DNA of 64,000 bases from Natribaculum luteum (lineage in GTDB: Archaea > Halobacteriota > Halobacteria > Halobacteriales > Natrialbaceae): positions 2,480,001 to 2,544,000 of the forward strand of contig NZ_CP095397.1 in the NCBI RefSeq assembly GCF_023008545.1, read 5' to 3'. Made by a program: the position numbers and the translations under genes. This document shows positions 16,775-24,726 of this stretch, piece by piece. Numbering within the stretch: position 1 is the stretch's first letter; each line of letters begins with the position of its first letter. The notes beneath the pieces are model-generated. The model did not search any database, had not been told where the DNA came from, and saw only the letters and a list, made by a program, of their open reading frames with translations.

Positions 16775-17302
16775 ATGAGCGCCGAGTCAGACACCGCAAC
16801 CGGCTTCGGAATCGCGAGTCGCTTCGGGTGGCCGATCGGCGGCGCACTCGGCGGTGCGCTGGGAGCCGCCGCGTTCGGCGCGTTGATCTGGCTGATCGAC
16901 CCGGCCGTCGTCGAAGTCGCGATTCCCGCCCTCTACGGCCTCGGGCCCGGCGAAATCGTCGGCTGGGGGATCCACCTGTTCCACGGCGCGGTCCTCGGAA
17001 TCGTCTTTGGCTTTCTCGTCACCCGAGACGTCGTCCTCGAGACGCTCCGCACGGACGTCGAGACCGACGCACTCGCCGAGAGCGGAAACTGGCTGCGCCT
17101 CGTCGGTGCCGGTTTCGCCTACGGACTCGCCGTCTGGGCGATCCTGCCCGCTCTCGTCCTTCCGATCTGGGTGGGCCGCGCCGGCGTCGACGCGGCAGCC
17201 GCGTTCCCCGCCGTCGCCGTCGACGGCATGATCGGCCACGCCGTCTTCGGACTGGTACTCGGTCTCGTCTTCGCGGCGACGGTCGACCTGCAGGACCGGT
17301 AG
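16775..17302 (+). CDS. Four-helix haloarchaeal membrane protein
   Basis: This 175-residue protein has four Gly/Ala-rich hydrophobic segments: about residues 15-40 (FGWPIGGALGGALGAAAFGALIW), 60-82 (GWGIHLFHGAVLGIVFGFL), 105-130 and 148-170 (MIGHAVFGLVLGLVFAATV). Segments 2 and 4 share the pattern H-x2-x-GxVxGxVFG, so the protein looks like an internal duplication of a two-helix unit with a conserved histidine, here HLFHGAVLG and GHAVFGLVLG. Function is not known. The ATG at 16775 follows a short AT-poor leader. A PPOX-family gene follows 75 bp later in the same direction. Confidence 0.78.
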   Translation: MSAESDTATGFGIASRFGWPIGGALGGALGAAAFGALIWLIDPAVVEVAIPALYGLGPGEIVGWGIHLFHGAVLGIVFGFLVTRDVVLETLRTDVETDALAESGNWLRLVGAGFAYGLAVWAILPALVLPIWVGRAGVDAAAAFPAVAVDGMIGHAVFGLVLGLVFAATVDLQDR

Positions 17303-17376
17303 CTCGAGACGTCGTCAGTCGAGTGTCGTCTCTCGGCGGGGGACGTATTATAACACTGCGCGATGGGGGTACGACT

Positions 17377-17826
17377 ATGGACGTCCGTGGCTCGCTCTCG
17401 CGTTCGGAACTCGAGACGTTCCTCGAGACGACGACTGTTCCCGTACGCCTCGCCTGTCACCGGCCGGACGGCTCGCTGTGGATGCTCTCGCTGTGGTTTC
17501 GCTACCGGGAGGAGACGATCGAGTGTGCGACGGCCGCGAGCGCAGACGTCGTCGCGTTCCTCGAGCGCGATCCAGCAGTCGCGTTCGAGGTGTCGACGAA
17601 CGACCCGCCGTACCGGGGCGTCCGTGGCAACGGAACGGCGACAGTCGCGTCGGATCCAGAGAAAACCGTGTTGCGGGACCTGCTCGAGCGCTACCTCGGA
17701 ACGACCGACGCGCCGCTTGCACGACGTCTCCTCTCGGACGACCGGGACGAGGTTACGATCTCGATCGACCCCGAAACAGTCTACGGCTGGGACTACTCCG
17801 GTCGGATGGCGGGTTCGGAGCAGTAG
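17377..17826 (+). CDS. Pyridoxamine 5'-phosphate oxidase-like flavin protein
   Basis: This 149-residue protein has the split-barrel flavin-binding fold of the PNPOx-like family: an N-terminal helix, then VPVRLACHRPDGSLWMLSLWFRY, which forms the first strands, and a middle segment PYRGVRGNGTATV, followed by a C-terminal YGWDYSGR. Such proteins bind FMN, heme or F420 and reduce or sense small molecules; haloarchaeal members are rarely characterised. The ATG at 17377 follows a TATA-like TATTATAAC at about 17346-17354, about 27 bp upstream, which favours a leaderless transcript. Neighbours give no firm substrate. Confidence 0.82.
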   Translation: MDVRGSLSRSELETFLETTTVPVRLACHRPDGSLWMLSLWFRYREETIECATAASADVVAFLERDPAVAFEVSTNDPPYRGVRGNGTATVASDPEKTVLRDLLERYLGTTDAPLARRLLSDDRDEVTISIDPETVYGWDYSGRMAGSEQ

Positions 17827-17913
17827 CAAAGCGGCGACCGACAGTCGCCGTGGCCGTGAAACTGCAGGCCGAACGCTGATCCGCTATGCAATGTTACCAA
17901 ATACCAAACAACG

Positions 17914-18288
17914 ATGGGGCGCGGGGATCGCGAAACGTCCGGCGTCGGAGACGGCGAGATCGACGATAGCGTCTTCTACGCCCTTCGGAATCGTCACCGG
18001 CGGTTCACGCTCTACTTCCTCCTCGAGCACGAGTCCGTCTCGGTCGTCGAACTCGCGGACGTGGTTGCTGGCTGGATACGCGCCGGGGAGTACGGTATGG
18101 CGACGCGCGCGGAACGCGACGGCGTCTACGCGAGCCTCGTCCACCGTCACGTCCCCGTCCTCGAGGAGGCGGACCTGGTCGAGTGGAGCGACGACCGCGA
18201 GACCGTCTCGCGAACGAACTGGCCGGTGCCCGTTTCCGAACTGGTTCGACTGGCGCTCACGGCCGAAACCGGCGAGGACGAATCCTGA
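17914..18288 (+). CDS. Winged-helix DUF7344-type regulator
   Basis: This 124-residue protein contains a winged-helix domain: DDSVFYALRNRHRRFTLYFLLEH, then VSVVELADVVAGW as the second and recognition helices, and a long alpha-helical stretch leading to HRHVPVLEEADLVEWSDD, the closing wing with a conserved H-x3-P-x-L-x-x-x-x-x-V pattern. I recall this as DUF7344, a family of small haloarchaeal DNA-binding proteins related to HTH-10 and ArsR types. Two relatives occur in this window (28753 and 48655). The start is preceded by TACCAAAT repeats at 17895-17909. It lies just upstream of the DICT-domain gene and may regulate it. Confidence 0.83.
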   Translation: MGRGDRETSGVGDGEIDDSVFYALRNRHRRFTLYFLLEHESVSVVELADVVAGWIRAGEYGMATRAERDGVYASLVHRHVPVLEEADLVEWSDDRETVSRTNWPVPVSELVRLALTAETGEDES

Positions 18289-18351
18289 CGCGCGAAAATC
18301 CCGCCGTGTCTCCGACGGTCGCTTTCCCCGACTGCCCCCGCCTGCGTTCCA

Positions 18352-19059
18352 ATGAACTTCGACCGACTCCTCTCGACGGTCGAGCGCCGTCGAAAGACGA
18401 TCGTCGTCTACTCGAGTGACGACGACGACGTCGCCGACGGATTCGAGGTTCGAAACGCGTCGGTCGAGCACAGGCGACTCCCCGACGGGGCCGCCGGGTT
18501 CGCCGTCGTTCGCGGCCGGGACGGCTTCGCCGGCGCGATCGGTCTCGGGGAACTCGAGGAGTTCGTCGAACCGCCGATCTACAGCCCCTGGGACGAGGCG
18601 TTTCTCACGGCGGAGTATCGAACCCTGTTCGAGTTACTCGACGACAGTCTGTTCGCCTCGCTCGATCGCCGACAGCTCCTCGCGGCGACTCGCGAGATCG
18701 AAAACCGGGCGTGGCGCGTCGGCCGTGGCACCCTCCGGGTCGGCTTCCAGCGACTGTCGATACTGGAGACGCAGATCGACTTCTACGCCCGACTCGGCGC
18801 GGAGACGGCCCTGGACGTTCACGTCTACGGACGGGACGACTGGGACCCGCTCGAGATTCCCAACACGACGGTCCACGCGGAACCAGGCGACGAGATTGGG
18901 TCGTTCTGGTTTCTCGCGTTCGACGGCGGCGACGACGAAACGCAGGCGTGTGCCCTGCTCGCGAAGGAACGTGCGCCAGGTAAATTCTCCGGCTTCTGGA
19001 CGTACGACCCACAGATCGTCGACGAGATGATGACCTACGTCCGTAATACGTACGACTAG
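18352..19059 (+). CDS. DICT-domain sensory protein
   Basis: This 235-residue protein has the DICT domain found beside diguanylate cyclases and two-component proteins in bacteria and as a stand-alone in haloarchaea. Features seen are an N-terminal alpha/beta part (KTIVVYSSDDDD), a middle helical part with LRVGFQRLSILETQIDFYARL near 125-145, and a C-terminal strand block ending FWTYDPQIVDEMMTYV. The DICT domain is thought to sense light or another signal, but the ligand is unknown. No kinase or cyclase domain is attached here, so its output must be through a partner, perhaps the winged-helix protein ending 63 bp upstream. Confidence 0.87.
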   Translation: MNFDRLLSTVERRRKTIVVYSSDDDDVADGFEVRNASVEHRRLPDGAAGFAVVRGRDGFAGAIGLGELEEFVEPPIYSPWDEAFLTAEYRTLFELLDDSLFASLDRRQLLAATREIENRAWRVGRGTLRVGFQRLSILETQIDFYARLGAETALDVHVYGRDDWDPLEIPNTTVHAEPGDEIGSFWFLAFDGGDDETQACALLAKERAPGKFSGFWTYDPQIVDEMMTYVRNTYD

Positions 19060-19178
19060 TCGAGTCCGTCGTCTCGACTGTCGGCTGCCGCTTTCGGCGG
19101 GTGACGATCGGCGACCGTGCTCGAGCAACGTCCCTGGTAACTCGTCTCGAGTCGAGTGTCAGCACTCGCCACAACCAT

Positions 19179-19192
19179 TATTATTTATTAAT
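19179..19192 (+). promoter_or_regulatory. TATA box of the protoglobin gene
   Basis: The run TATTATTTATTA stands out in GC-rich sequence and is centred about 25 bp before the ATG at 19208, giving an essentially leaderless transcript. Confidence 0.6.
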
Positions 19193-19207
19193 TGAATTTT
19201 GTCACCG

Positions 19208-20122
19208 ATGGTTACCAACAGTCAACGAGACTCAGACGACGGTGTGACAGACGCGTTCGGAAGCACCGAACTCGACGATCGGAGCGAGCCGGAGCAGCTC
19301 GGACGGCTCCTCGAGGAGACGACGCTGTCGTGGCGAAAGGAGTTCGTCGACTTCGACGACGAGGACGCACAGCGGCTGGCCGACCTCGAGTCGCTGTTCC
19401 GAGAACACCAGGACGAACTCGCCGATCGATTCTACGACAACGTACTCGAGTACGACGAAACGAACGCGGTCGTCGATCGATCCGAGCGCTCGATCGAAGC
19501 GCTGAAAGACGCCCAGCGGGCGTATCTGCACTCGCTCGCGACCGGCGACTACGGCGAAGCGTACTTCCGGAACCGTGCGCGGATCGGCATGCACCACGCC
19601 ACGCTCGAGGTGCCGATGGCCCAGTACGTCGGACAGTACACCGTCTACTACGAGGTCGTGCTCTCGATGCTCGAAGAACGGATGCAACGCGAGGTCGTCG
19701 CGGCCGCCGAGGAGTGGGCGGCGTCGGAACTCGAGTCAGCCGACTCGCAGCGAGATGGACTGTTCACCGGTGAGTTTTCGGTGTACGCAGAGACTGACTA
19801 CTCGAGGTCGGGTGAGGACGAGTTCGAACTGTCGGAGTCGTTCGAATCGGCGCTTCGAGAGGCGATTCACGAGGGGATGCAGGACGTCCTCTCGGTGTTG
19901 CGGCTTACGAACCTCGACATGCAGATGGCTGCGGACGCGTACGACGCCGCCGATAGAGTCGGCGACGACGAGCAGGCGACTGGCACGGACGACGAACGAT
20001 CGGGTGCAGACACGGCACGAACGGGTTCGACGAGCGACGGGGAATCCGATGAAACCGGCCAGTCGGAGGGCGTTGGTGGACTTGCGGACGAAATTTCCGA
20101 CATTCTCGACGGAAACACGTGA
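19208..20122 (+). CDS. Protoglobin/globin-sensor domain protein without kinase or MCP output
   Basis: This 304-residue protein has a globin-sensor domain at about residues 35-185, like HemAT of Halobacterium. The proximal heme ligand is likely H130 in RARIGMHHATLEVPM, matching the RIG-x-x-H pattern of HemAT. A distal helix of the domain reads FREHQDELADRFYDNV. After the globin comes a region (220-245) with a helix MQDVLSVLRLTNLDMQMAADAY and a disordered Thr/Asp/Gly-rich tail. There is no MCP, kinase or cyclase domain. It likely binds oxygen or another gas and signals through a partner. The ATG at 19208 is supported by the TATA box above. A TTG start nine bases upstream is less likely. Confidence 0.87.
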   Translation: MVTNSQRDSDDGVTDAFGSTELDDRSEPEQLGRLLEETTLSWRKEFVDFDDEDAQRLADLESLFREHQDELADRFYDNVLEYDETNAVVDRSERSIEALKDAQRAYLHSLATGDYGEAYFRNRARIGMHHATLEVPMAQYVGQYTVYYEVVLSMLEERMQREVVAAAEEWAASELESADSQRDGLFTGEFSVYAETDYSRSGEDEFELSESFESALREAIHEGMQDVLSVLRLTNLDMQMAADAYDAADRVGDDEQATGTDDERSGADTARTGSTSDGESDETGQSEGVGGLADEISDILDGNT

Positions 20123-20283
20123 CGTCCGCCACACGGCTGACGCCGTGGGGACAGTCGGAAACCAGTACCGCTCCCGACTCGGCAATACGGGAAGCTTTGG
20201 CGGTTACGTCTGAAGTGACTACGTTCACCAGTACCGACTGGATAACTTCTTTCAGTTACTGATTGATGCGTCGTTCCCGAACT

Positions 20284-20293
20284 ATTATATAGG
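20284..20293 (+). promoter_or_regulatory. TATA box of the tupABC operon
   Basis: TTATATAG lies about 32 bp before the tupA ATG at 20321 in otherwise GC-rich DNA, fitting a promoter with a very short leader. No clear tungstate-regulator palindrome is visible nearby. Confidence 0.55.
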
Positions 20294-20320
20294 GAGTAGC
20301 CGATTAGGTTTGACGTACCT

Positions 20321-21286
20321 ATGGCGATACATCGACGTAAATTCCTGGGGGCGACTGCAGGAGCAGTGGCGGCCACGATGGCCGGCTGTATGGGGAACGA
20401 CGGCGAAAATGGCGATGGCAACGGCGACGGTGACGGCAACGGTGACGATGGCGGGGCTAGCGCAGAAATCGTCGGCGAGACGCTCACCCTGACGACGACC
20501 ACGAGCACGTACGACACGGGGCTGCTCGACGAGGTAAACGCCGCCTTCGAGGACCGATACGGCGTCGCCGTGGACGCGGTCGCACAGGGAACCGGCGCGG
20601 CACTCGAGACGGCCCGGTCGGGCGACTCCGACGTCGTGATGGTCCACGCGCGATCGCTCGAGGACGAGTTCCTCGAGGAGGGGTACGGGGTGAACCGTCG
20701 CGACCTGATGTTCAACGACTTCGTCGTCGTCGGTCCCGAGGACGATCCGGCGGGAATCGACGGGATGGAAAGTGCGACCGAGGCATTTCAGACGATCGCC
20801 GACACCGGGTCGACGTTCGTCTCGCGTGGGGACAACTCCGGGACGCACACCAAGGAGCTGGCGATCTGGGAAGCCGCCGGCACCGAGCCGGGCGGCAACT
20901 GGTACCGCGAGGTCGGAGCCGGGATGGGCGACGCGCTCAACCAGGCAAGCGAGAGCGGAGCGTACACGCTGTCCGACCGGGGGACGTTCATCTCGATGCA
21001 GGACGACGTCAATCTCGGCATTCGCGTCCAGGGGCCGATCGAGGGCGGCCCGGAACTGCTGGCGAACCCGTACGGGGTCATCGCGGTCAATCCGGCGGTG
21101 CACTCGAACGCGAACTACGACCTGGCGATGTCGTACATCGGCTTTCTCACCTCGCCGGAAGGACAGGAGATCATCGAGAACTACACCGTCGACGACAAAC
21201 AGCTGTTCTTCCCGGAGGCGCTCTCGGAGGACCCGAACTTCCAGCAGTACGTGCCCGAAGGATGGAGTTCCGACGGGGGTGAGTGA
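20321..21286 (+). CDS. tupA: Tungstate ABC transporter substrate-binding lipoprotein
   Basis: This 321-residue protein has a Tat-lipoprotein signal: [10 protein letters not shown] and lipobox AGC at about residue 22, then a Gly/Asp/Asn-rich linker. The mature part has [15 protein letters not shown], a TupA hallmark, and [24 protein letters not shown] and [14 protein letters not shown], which together line the oxyanion site of tungstate- and molybdate-binding TupA proteins. I call it tungstate-binding on the basis of these motifs; molybdate cannot be excluded. The next two genes are permease and ATPase, followed by a ModE/TOBE regulator, so the locus is a complete uptake unit. Its cargo likely serves the tungsto- or molybdopterin enzymes. 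Confidence 0.92.
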   Translation: MAIHRRKFLGATAGAVAATMAGCMGNDGENGDGNGDGDGNGDDGGASAEIVGETLTLTTTTSTYDTGLLDEVNAAFEDRYGVAVDAVAQGTGAALETARSGDSDVVMVHARSLEDEFLEEGYGVNRRDLMFNDFVVVGPEDDPAGIDGMESATEAFQTIADTGSTFVSRGDNSGTHTKELAIWEAAGTEPGGNWYREVGAGMGDALNQASESGAYTLSDRGTFISMQDDVNLGIRVQGPIEGGPELLANPYGVIAVNPAVHSNANYDLAMSYIGFLTSPEGQEIIENYTVDDKQLFFPEALSEDPNFQQYVPEGWSSDGGE

Positions 21287-21337
21287 TCGCGGCTTTCGAA
21301 ACGTATGTGCAACGGCGTCGCGTTTTCCGAGGTGGCG

Positions 21338-22096
21338 ATGATCGGTCCAGCACTGTCGAGTCAGCCGTTCGTGGAGCTTCTATCGCTGCTGTCTGGCATC
21401 ATCTCGGAGCCGTTGCTCGTCGAGTTCCCCTTCGAACGCAACTACGTTACGAGCATCATCCGGGTCTCGCTGTACGTGAGTCTCGCCGCCGTCGCCGCGA
21501 GCACCCTCTTTAGCCTCCCGGTGGCGATGCTCGTCGGCTTCACCGACTTTCCGGGCAAGCGCGTCGTCGTCGCAGTCATCAACACCGGGATGGGATTCCC
21601 GAGCGTCGTCGTCGGGCTGGTCGTGCTCTTTGCCGTCTCGAACCAGGGGCCACTCGGCTCGCTCGAGCTGGTGTTCACGAAGGAGGCGATGATCATGTCA
21701 CAGTTCGTCCTCGCGACGCCGGTGATCACCGGCGTGAGCCTCGCGGCCGTCACGAGCGTCGAAGAGGGAGTCCAGGACGCCGCGTACGCGATGGGGGGTA
21801 CGCGACTGGACGTCGCGCTCGTGACGATCAAGGAAGCCCGCTACGGCATCGTAACCGCAGTCCTGGCCGGACTTGGCCGAGCGATAAGCGAGATCGGATC
21901 GGTGTTGATCGTCGGCGGGAACATCGTGCGGGCAGACGGAACCTCCATCACGCGAACGCTGACGACCGCGATCCGGGTCGAGGCGCGGCAGGGTCGCTAC
22001 GAGACGGCGTTCGTCCTCGGCGCGATCCTCGTGGCGCTCGTCTTGCTCATCAACGGAATCGTGCTCCATCTGGGCGGAACCGGGAGGGGACGATGA
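21338..22096 (+). CDS. tupB: Tungstate ABC transporter permease
   Basis: This 252-residue membrane protein has the binding-protein-dependent permease fold, with about six hydrophobic segments and the EAA-like loop [33 protein letters not shown] near residues 155-187, which touches the ATPase. The family TupB pattern [13 protein letters not shown] is present. The ATG at 21338 is chosen because GAGGTGG precedes it; an upstream start at 21305 lacks a ribosome-binding site and begins with a less hydrophobic peptide. Its stop overlaps the start of tupC by ATGA, implying translational coupling. It forms the membrane pore for tungstate uptake with tupA and tupC. Confidence 0.91.
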   Translation: MIGPALSSQPFVELLSLLSGIISEPLLVEFPFERNYVTSIIRVSLYVSLAAVAASTLFSLPVAMLVGFTDFPGKRVVVAVINTGMGFPSVVVGLVVLFAVSNQGPLGSLELVFTKEAMIMSQFVLATPVITGVSLAAVTSVEEGVQDAAYAMGGTRLDVALVTIKEARYGIVTAVLAGLGRAISEIGSVLIVGGNIVRADGTSITRTLTTAIRVEARQGRYETAFVLGAILVALVLLINGIVLHLGGTGRGR

Positions 22097-22902
22097 GCCG
22101 GGAAACGCTCCGGCCGGACGACTCGATGTGGGGCCCGACCGACCGGATCAGCCTCGAGTCGATCACGCACGGGTTCGACGGAACGACCGTGTTCGAAGAC
22201 GTGTCGCTGGCGGTCGAACCCGGCGAAACGGTCGCGATCATCGGCCCCTCCGGAGTGGGAAAGACGACGCTCTTGCGGATGCTCGCGCTGTTTTTGCGCC
22301 CCGGCGATGGAATCGTCCGGGTCGACGGCGACGACGTGTGGGCACTGTCCAAACGCGACCGACTCGAGGCCCGCCGTCGCGTCGGAATGGTGTTTCAGGA
22401 GGCGAACCTCTTCGACGCGTCCGTCCGTCGGAACGTCGCCTACGGCATGCAGGTGCGGCGTCGCTGGGCCGATCGACTTCGGCGACACGTCGAACGTCTC
22501 CTCGGGGAGGAAAACAGGAGAGTCATCGAGGCGCTCGAGCTCGTCGGACTCGCGGACGCGGTCGACCGGAACGTCGGGTCGCTGTCCGGCGGCGAGGCCC
22601 AGCGCGTGGCGTTCGCCCGCGCGATCGCGTACGATCCCGACTACCTGCTGCTCGACGAGCCGACGTCGGACCTCGACCCGCGAAACACCGCCGTCATCGA
22701 GGACGCCGTGACGGCCGCCAGAAACGACGGCATCGGCGTCGCACTCGCGACACACGACATGAACCAGGCCCGTCGGATCGCCGACCGCGTGGCCGTCTTG
22801 CTGGACGACTCGATCATCGAGGTGGGGCCGACCGAGCAGGTGTTCACCGATCCCGGGGACCCCCGTGCCCGGAAGTTCATCGACGGCGAACTCGTGTACT
22901 GA
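22093..22902 (+). CDS. tupC: Tungstate ABC transporter ATPase
   Basis: This 269-residue ATPase has Walker [10 protein letters not shown] near residue 51, Q-loop MVFQEANLF, signature [13 protein letters not shown], Walker [13 protein letters not shown] and the H-loop ATHDMN. A stretch of about 25 Arg-rich residues ([18 protein letters not shown]) between Q-loop and signature is a little longer than usual. No TOBE domain is attached, unlike many molybdate ATPases; a TOBE domain occurs instead in the next gene. It is coupled to tupB by a 4-bp overlap. ATP hydrolysis powers uptake of tungstate (or molybdate) through TupB. Confidence 0.92.
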   Translation: MSRETLRPDDSMWGPTDRISLESITHGFDGTTVFEDVSLAVEPGETVAIIGPSGVGKTTLLRMLALFLRPGDGIVRVDGDDVWALSKRDRLEARRRVGMVFQEANLFDASVRRNVAYGMQVRRRWADRLRRHVERLLGEENRRVIEALELVGLADAVDRNVGSLSGGEAQRVAFARAIAYDPDYLLLDEPTSDLDPRNTAVIEDAVTAARNDGIGVALATHDMNQARRIADRVAVLLDDSIIEVGPTEQVFTDPGDPRARKFIDGELVY

Positions 22903-22974
22903 CGAATCAGTGTCACCGCTTCTCCCCGGGCGACGGCGGGACACTCAAGTCGTGACGTTGCGTGAGGGTCACGT

Positions 22975-23673
22975 ATGACGATCGACGCGACGGGTCGCGG
23001 ACGTGCTGCCCTGGTCGAAGACGGCGTCGAGTTCGACGACCGCGACGCCGCGTTGTTGCGGGCGATCGACCGAACCGGGTCCGTCGCCGGGGCTGCGTCC
23101 GACCTGGGGCGATCGCGCGCCCGGGCGCTTCGTCGAATCGAGACGCTCGAGGACGTGTTCGACGCGGTCGTCGAGCGCCACCGCGGCGGGAGCGATGGCG
23201 GCGGCAGTCGGCTGACGCAGACTGGCCGCGACCTGCTCGCGCGGTACGACCGCCTCGCGGCGGCGCTCGCGGCGGCGGCGAGTGTCCCCGAGACGGTGTT
23301 GACTGGCGACGTGACGGCCGTCGACGGCGAACTCGCGACGGTCGCGACCGAAGTCGGCGACGTGCGGGCGCTCCAGAGCGGCGTGGCTGCGGGCGACGCC
23401 GTCCAGGTTCGCGTCGGGGCCGACGCCGTGACCCTCCACGCACCCGCGGAGGCTCCCCGTCCGGACGCGACGAGCGCACGTAACCGCGTCTCGGGTCGCG
23501 TGGCCGCGATCGATCCCGGCGAGACGGTTCTCGAGGTCGACGTGACCGTCGACGACGTGGCGTTCCGGGCGCTCGTGACGGCCGACAGCGCCACGCGACT
23601 GGACCTCGAGTCCGGCAGGGACCTCGTCGTCAGCTGGAAGGCAACCGCGACGCGGCTGGTACCCATCGAGTAG
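22975..23673 (+). CDS. ModE-like regulator with C-terminal TOBE domains
   Basis: This 232-residue protein joins an N-terminal helix-turn-helix of the ModE/LysR type (ALLRAIDRTGSVAGAASDLGRSRARALRRIETL, near 28-60) to C-terminal TOBE-like oxyanion-binding repeats. Two beta-rich copies are visible: VLTGDVTAVDGELATVATEVG with VRALQSG, and RVSGRVAAIDPGETVLEVDVTV with FRALVTAD. This matches the oxyanion-sensing regulators of tungstate and molybdate uptake. It follows tupC by 72 bp, so autoregulation of the tup unit by ligand-bound protein is likely, though I see no operator. The N-terminal HTH reads as a ModE N-terminal domain. Confidence 0.85.
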   Translation: MTIDATGRGRAALVEDGVEFDDRDAALLRAIDRTGSVAGAASDLGRSRARALRRIETLEDVFDAVVERHRGGSDGGGSRLTQTGRDLLARYDRLAAALAAAASVPETVLTGDVTAVDGELATVATEVGDVRALQSGVAAGDAVQVRVGADAVTLHAPAEAPRPDATSARNRVSGRVAAIDPGETVLEVDVTVDDVAFRALVTADSATRLDLESGRDLVVSWKATATRLVPIE

Positions 23674-23723
23674 GCGCGACCGAGACGCGTAGAACTTTCC
23701 GCAGCCACGTCCTACGGGCGTGT

Positions 23724-24173
23724 ATGTACGATTCGATCCTCGTGGCGACGGACGGCAGCGACGACGCCTCGATCGCGGTCGACCACGCCGTCGAACTGGC
23801 AGACCGACTCGAGGCGTCGCTACACGGCGTCGCCGTCGTGGAGACGCGGACGGCCTACGACAACGCGATCGTCGACCCGGAAGAAGCCAGGCGTCGCCTC
23901 CGGACGGAGGCGGAGGAATCGCTCGAGGAGGTCGAAGAGACGGCACGGGCGGCCGGCGTCCCGGTCGTGACCCAGGTTCTGGAGGGAGTACCCCACGAGG
24001 CGATCCTCGCGTACGTCGACGAACACGACGTCGAGACGGTCGTCGTCGGTGCGCGCGGGCGCTCGTCGTTCAGGCGGGCGCTGCTCGGCAGTACGGTCGA
24101 CGCGGTCGTTCGCCTCTCGCCGGTGCCCGTCATCGTCGTCGGCGAAGAGGGGTGGGACCGATCCGAATCGTGA
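23724..24173 (+). CDS. Universal stress protein (ATP-binding type)
   Basis: This 149-residue UspA-family protein has the N-terminal strand YDSILVATDGSDDASIA and the nucleotide-binding loop GARGRSSFRRALLGSTVD (G-x2-G-x9-G-S/T) near residue 110-128, so it likely binds ATP. It is a small cytoplasmic dimer-forming protein typical of haloarchaea, where many copies occur. The start follows a 50-bp gap after the TOBE regulator. A second universal stress gene follows in the same direction after 60 bp. No specific stress can be assigned from sequence. Confidence 0.92.
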   Translation: MYDSILVATDGSDDASIAVDHAVELADRLEASLHGVAVVETRTAYDNAIVDPEEARRRLRTEAEESLEEVEETARAAGVPVVTQVLEGVPHEAILAYVDEHDVETVVVGARGRSSFRRALLGSTVDAVVRLSPVPVIVVGEEGWDRSES

Positions 24174-24233
24174 CGCCGCGAGCCGGACGGTTCGGACAGA
24201 ACATTTACTGTTTCTCTCGTAGCACGTCCTGCC

Positions 24234-24680
24234 ATGACGCTACTCGTTCCGTTCGACGGGTCGGAGCTTTCGACGGCAGCACTCGAGAAGGCAGCCGAAT
24301 TCGGCGACCTCACCGACGAAGACGTGGTCGCGTTGACGGTCGTTCCGGACGACGACGAGTACGCACGTGAACGAGGGTGGATCGGCCAGCACGAGCAGTT
24401 CGATCCGGACGTGGTCACGCGGAAGATGCGCAGAACCGTCGCGGACGTCGCACCCGAGGCGACGTTCGAGGTCGAACTCGTCGACTCGGACGAACCCACG
24501 GCGACGGCGACGACGAGCGTAGTGCGGACGATCCGCGACAGGGCGGCCGACCTCGACGCGTCGCTGGTCTTCGTCGGGTCCGAGAACGCCGGTTCGGTGA
24601 CGACCCCGCTCTCGAGCGTCGGCGGGCCGGTCGCGAGCGACCAGCACTACGACGTCTACGTCGTCCGCCACGCGGAGTAA
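24234..24680 (+). CDS. Universal stress protein-like, divergent binding loop
   Basis: This 148-residue protein has the UspA fold: N-terminal TLLVPFDGSELSTAALEKAAEF and a C-terminal strand VYVVRHAE. The nucleotide-binding loop is altered to GSENAGSVTTPLSSVGG, lacking the Gly-Arg-Gly arrangement of the preceding gene, so it may not bind ATP. It lies 60 bp after the ATP-type universal stress gene, and the two may form a hetero-pair; that is inference. The gene converges on the large Bat regulator with a 46-bp gap. Confidence 0.85.
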   Translation: MTLLVPFDGSELSTAALEKAAEFGDLTDEDVVALTVVPDDDEYARERGWIGQHEQFDPDVVTRKMRRTVADVAPEATFEVELVDSDEPTATATTSVVRTIRDRAADLDASLVFVGSENAGSVTTPLSSVGGPVASDQHYDVYVVRHAE

Positions 24681-24726
24681 CGACGGGGCCGGATCGTCAC
24701 GCGAGGGCAGGACGACGACGGGCCTG

